7,213 nt of DNA from Clostridia bacterium (GTDB taxonomy: Bacteria > Bacillota > Clostridia > Oscillospirales > CAG-382). The stretch's first letter is position 1; every line of letters starts with the position of its first letter. Of the stretch, positions 4,445 to 7,213 are shown in pieces. The notes beneath the pieces are model-generated. The model saw only the letters and a list, made by a program, of their open reading frames with translations, searched no databases and was not told the DNA's origin. The position numbers were made by a program, and so were the translations under genes. The stretch spans positions 1 to 7,213 of the forward strand of contig JAGDBE010000097.1 in the NCBI GenBank assembly GCA_017959195.1, given 5' to 3'.

Positions 4445-7213
4445 ATGAGCAATGCTAAGCGCAAGAACAGACTCGCCGCGCTGATAGTTACGGCGGGAAT
4501 GCTTGTACAGCCGCTTGCGGGTATTACGGTTTTTGCCGAAACCGACGCACCCGCCGCGGCGAAAACGGCTGACGACACGTCATATACTCTCAACTCGCTC
4601 GAAGATATGAAGGACCTCATGGTATCCATAACCTACGAGCAGTACCTCAGCGAACACGAAAACGTTCCCGCTGCGAAAAACGAGATAATGATCGACGTTA
4701 CCGACTATAACAAGGAGCTCTCGAGAGGCGAAATCACCGTAAATTCGTCCGACACCGTCGTAAGAGACGGCAAGGAAGAGAAGGCCGGTACGGTTACCAC
4801 CACCGACGAGGGCAGACTCGTTTACGACGTTGATATTCCCGAGGAAGCGATGTATAACGTAACCGTGGAATATTTCCCGGTTGAGGGCAACGGCGCAACG
4901 ATAGAAAGAATTCTTCTCATCGACGGAAGAATACCTTTCAGCGAAGCCCGCTACATGAACTTCTCGAGAATCTGGAAGGACCTCGAGGAAAAGGGATATT
5001 CCAGAGAAAACAGAACGTTCAAGGTCGATATAAACAATAACGAAATGAGACCGGTAAAGGTCGAAGCGCCCGAATGGTGCACCGTAACCCTTTCCGACTC
5101 GCAGATGTTCTACGTTGAACCGTTAAAGTTCTATTTCGACAAGGGCAAGCACACTCTTGCCTTCGAATCTGCGAGCGAACCGCTCAAAATAGCGTCGATA
5201 AAGCTTCATACCGTAAAACCTCTTTTGACGTATGAGGAATACCTCGAAAAATATAAGAACGTTCCCGACGCAGGCATCGACGAAATCATAATGATAAACG
5301 CGGAAACGCCTCTTACGACGTCTGAGCAGGTTATATACGCCATGAACGACAGAACGTCGGCGGCAACCGTTCCCCAGGCGACGGACGCTACGCTTCTCAA
5401 CACCATCGGCGGCAACGGCGGCGACAAGTGGAAGACGCAGGGACAGTGGATAGAGTGGACGTTTGAAGTTCCCGAAACGGGAATGTACTACATCATTCCG
5501 CGATTCAAACAGACGATAAACGCGGGACTTTTCTCGTCGCGTAAACTGTATATCGACGGAGAAGTGCCTTTTCTTGAAGCAAACGACCTGCAGTTCAAAT
5601 ATAATTCCGACTGGCAGACCGAAATCCTAAACGACGGCACGACCAAGTTCAAATTCTACCTTGAAAAAGGAACACATAAAATTAAGTTGGAAGTTGCGCT
5701 CGGCAAAATGGCGGATATTTTACGCGTAATAAGCGCAAGTACCGACAGGCTTAACGGATATTACAGAAAGATACTTATGATAACGGGTTCGGATCCCGAC
5801 CAGTATACCGACTACCAGTTCTCGAAACTCATACCGGAAGTTTTAAGAGGAATGAGAGAAGAATCCCAGAAACTTAAAGACGTTTCCGCAAAGCTTGAAC
5901 AGACGATAGGCGGCAAGGGCGAAAACACGGTAATACTCGACAGAGTATCATACCTGCTCGATATAATGGGTAAAGACCAGGATAAAATCGCATCAAGCCT
6001 CGCCAACTATAAGAGCTATATAGGAAGCCTCGGCACGTGGCTGCTTTCGACCAAGGCGCAGCCACTGCAGCTTGACTACATTGTGGTGCAGTCGGCGTCG
6101 AACGAAAAGCTTCCCAAAGCCGAATCGGGATTCTTCGAATCGGTTGCCCACGAAATAAAGTCGTTCGTGATGTCGTTCTTCGTTGACTATAACTCGATGG
6201 GCGCAAGCACGAAGTACGAAAAGAACAGCCCCAATTCGATAGAAGTATGGATTACCGACGGACGCGACCAGGCGACGATCATGCGTCAGATGGTTGACGA
6301 CAGCTTTACGGCGCAGTACGGCATATCCGTAAACCTCAAACTTATAGCGGCGGGCACACTTCTTCCCGCAACGCTCGCGGGCTCCGGTCCCGACGTTTCG
6401 ATGGACCTTGACCCGGTAGGCTACGGAATAAGAAACGCCGTAATTCCCGTAAACTATTTCGAAAATACCGATAAATATATGGGCGAAAACATTTTGGGCT
6501 TCAGCGACCTGAAGGCAGAGTACTTCGACAATAACGAAGAATTCTTCGTGCCGCTGACGGTGCTCGACCCCGACAGACGCGAGTTTGTAGGAAAAGAGTA
6601 TCCCATATCCAACGACGACGAAGCGGAGTTCAAGGTTGTCAACGGAGTTGAGAGAAACGGCGTCGTAACGTACGGACTCCCGTCGAGACTCGACTTCCCG
6701 ATGCTCTTCTACCGCAAGGACATCTTCGCAGAAATGGGACTCGAAGTTCCGCAGACGTGGGACGACGTCGAGAATATGATAAGGGCTCTGTCGGAAGGCC
6801 AGCTTGAAATGGGCTTTGCACAGACCATGACGCAGATAAGAATGTATCAGACCGGCGAAGAATGGTATAAGTCGTGTTACGATTACGAAGATTATGAAGG
6901 CGAAAGAGACTTCCAGAGCAGAGAATACTTAAGGACGGTCGGAATACAGACCAACCTCGACAGCAACGGAGCGCTCGACGCGTTCCAGAGAATGACCGAA
7001 TGGTTTACTCTGTACGGCCAGCCGATCGCATTCGATTTTGCAAACCGTTTCAGGACGGGCGAACTTCCGATAGCAATCCAGAGCTATACGCTGTATAACC
7101 AGTTGAAGGTATTCGCTCCCGAAATCAGCGGACTTTGGGAATTCGTTCAGCTGCCCGGCGTAGAACAGGAAGACGGCACGATAAATCATAACTCGCCTAT
7201 CACGATAACCTCG
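4445..7213 (+). CDS. Large secreted family 1 extracellular solute-binding protein with duplicated N-terminal beta domains (3'-truncated)
   Basis: An open frame of 923 codons runs from the ATG at 4445 to the window edge with no stop. Residues 1-31 form a signal peptide: basic KRKNR (5-9), a hydrophobic core (10-30) and a likely signal peptidase I site VFA|E after residue 31. No lipobox Cys is present, unlike most Gram-positive binding proteins. Two related beta-rich modules follow (about 61-257 and 260-432), each opening with TYE-x-YL and NVP and sharing (L/Y)IDG-x-(I/V)PF-x-EA and FYxxKG-x-H motifs; they look like jelly-roll carbohydrate-binding domains, which is an inference. A helical region (about 433-585) carries YRKILMITGSDPDQY and GSLGTWLLSTKAQPL. 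From about 598 to the edge is a family 1 solute-binding domain: IEVWITDGRDQATIMRQM, AGSGPDVSMD (645-654), GLPSRLDFPMLFYRKDIF (744-761), then MGLEVPQTWDDV. Such proteins bind a sugar or glycan outside the cell and deliver it to an ABC importer. The ligand is unknown and permease genes are expected to the right. The gene has its own promoter and structured leader. Confidence 0.88.
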   Translation, partial: MSNAKRKNRLAALIVTAGMLVQPLAGITVFAETDAPAAAKTADDTSYTLNSLEDMKDLMVSITYEQYLSEHENVPAAKNEIMIDVTDYNKELSRGEITVNSSDTVVRDGKEEKAGTVTTTDEGRLVYDVDIPEEAMYNVTVEYFPVEGNGATIERILLIDGRIPFSEARYMNFSRIWKDLEEKGYSRENRTFKVDINNNEMRPVKVEAPEWCTVTLSDSQMFYVEPLKFYFDKGKHTLAFESASEPLKIASIKLHTVKPLLTYEEYLEKYKNVPDAGIDEIIMINAETPLTTSEQVIYAMNDRTSAATVPQATDATLLNTIGGNGGDKWKTQGQWIEWTFEVPETGMYYIIPRFKQTINAGLFSSRKLYIDGEVPFLEANDLQFKYNSDWQTEILNDGTTKFKFYLEKGTHKIKLEVALGKMADILRVISASTDRLNGYYRKILMITGSDPDQYTDYQFSKLIPEVLRGMREESQKLKDVSAKLEQTIGGKGENTVILDRVSYLLDIMGKDQDKIASSLANYKSYIGSLGTWLLSTKAQPLQLDYIVVQSASNEKLPKAESGFFESVAHEIKSFVMSFFVDYNSMGASTKYEKNSPNSIEVWITDGRDQATIMRQMVDDSFTAQYGISVNLKLIAAGTLLPATLAGSGPDVSMDLDPVGYGIRNAVIPVNYFENTDKYMGENILGFSDLKAEYFDNNEEFFVPLTVLDPDRREFVGKEYPISNDDEAEFKVVNGVERNGVVTYGLPSRLDFPMLFYRKDIFAEMGLEVPQTWDDVENMIRALSEGQLEMGFAQTMTQIRMYQTGEEWYKSCYDYEDYEGERDFQSREYLRTVGIQTNLDSNGALDAFQRMTEWFTLYGQPIAFDFANRFRTGELPIAIQSYTLYNQLKVFAPEISGLWEFVQLPGVEQEDGTINHNSPITITS

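Overview
The window reads as a stretch of bacterial chromosome, most likely from a Gram-positive member of the Bacillota (Clostridia-like). That assignment is an inference. It rests on strong AGGAGG-type ribosome binding sites, a YdiF/Uup-like ABC-F gene coupled to uvrA, and a very large family 1 solute-binding protein of a type I associate with clostridial and Paenibacillus-like carbohydrate transport. Coding regions have a fairly balanced base composition and all three genes use the same style of codons (many ATA, AGA, GAC, CTC). The one long intergenic region is A+T-rich. I see no insertion sequence, CRISPR array, tRNA, rRNA or phage signature.

Layout, left to right, all genes on the + strand. 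(1) Positions 1-2015 hold the 3' two thirds of uvrA, the damage-sensing ATPase of nucleotide excision repair; about 300 N-terminal residues lie outside the window. (2) Positions 2012-3922 hold an ABC-F family ATPase gene. It starts at a TTG that overlaps the uvrA stop, so the two genes are probably one transcriptional and translationally coupled unit. Its reading frame is broken once, by an in-frame TAA at 2447-2449 followed directly by an ATG with an SD-like AGGA at suitable spacing. It is therefore either a nonsense-mutated gene, a sequence error, or a gene expressed as two pieces. (3) Positions 3935-3975 are a clear rho-independent terminator closing this unit.

Positions 3923-4444 contain no convincing gene but several structured elements: two terminators, several inverted repeats, one very good promoter (TTGACA, 17 bp, extended -10 TGGTATGCT) and a leader of about 130 nt. 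The leader begins with a short terminator-like hairpin and contains further hairpins.

(4) Positions 4445-7213 are the first 923 codons of a secreted solute-binding protein gene that runs off the right edge. It has a signal peptide without a lipobox, two related N-terminal beta-rich domains, a helical middle region and a C-terminal family 1 sugar-type solute-binding domain. Its own promoter and structured leader suggest it is regulated independently of the repair/translation unit on its left. ABC permease genes are expected beyond the right edge, but none is visible here.
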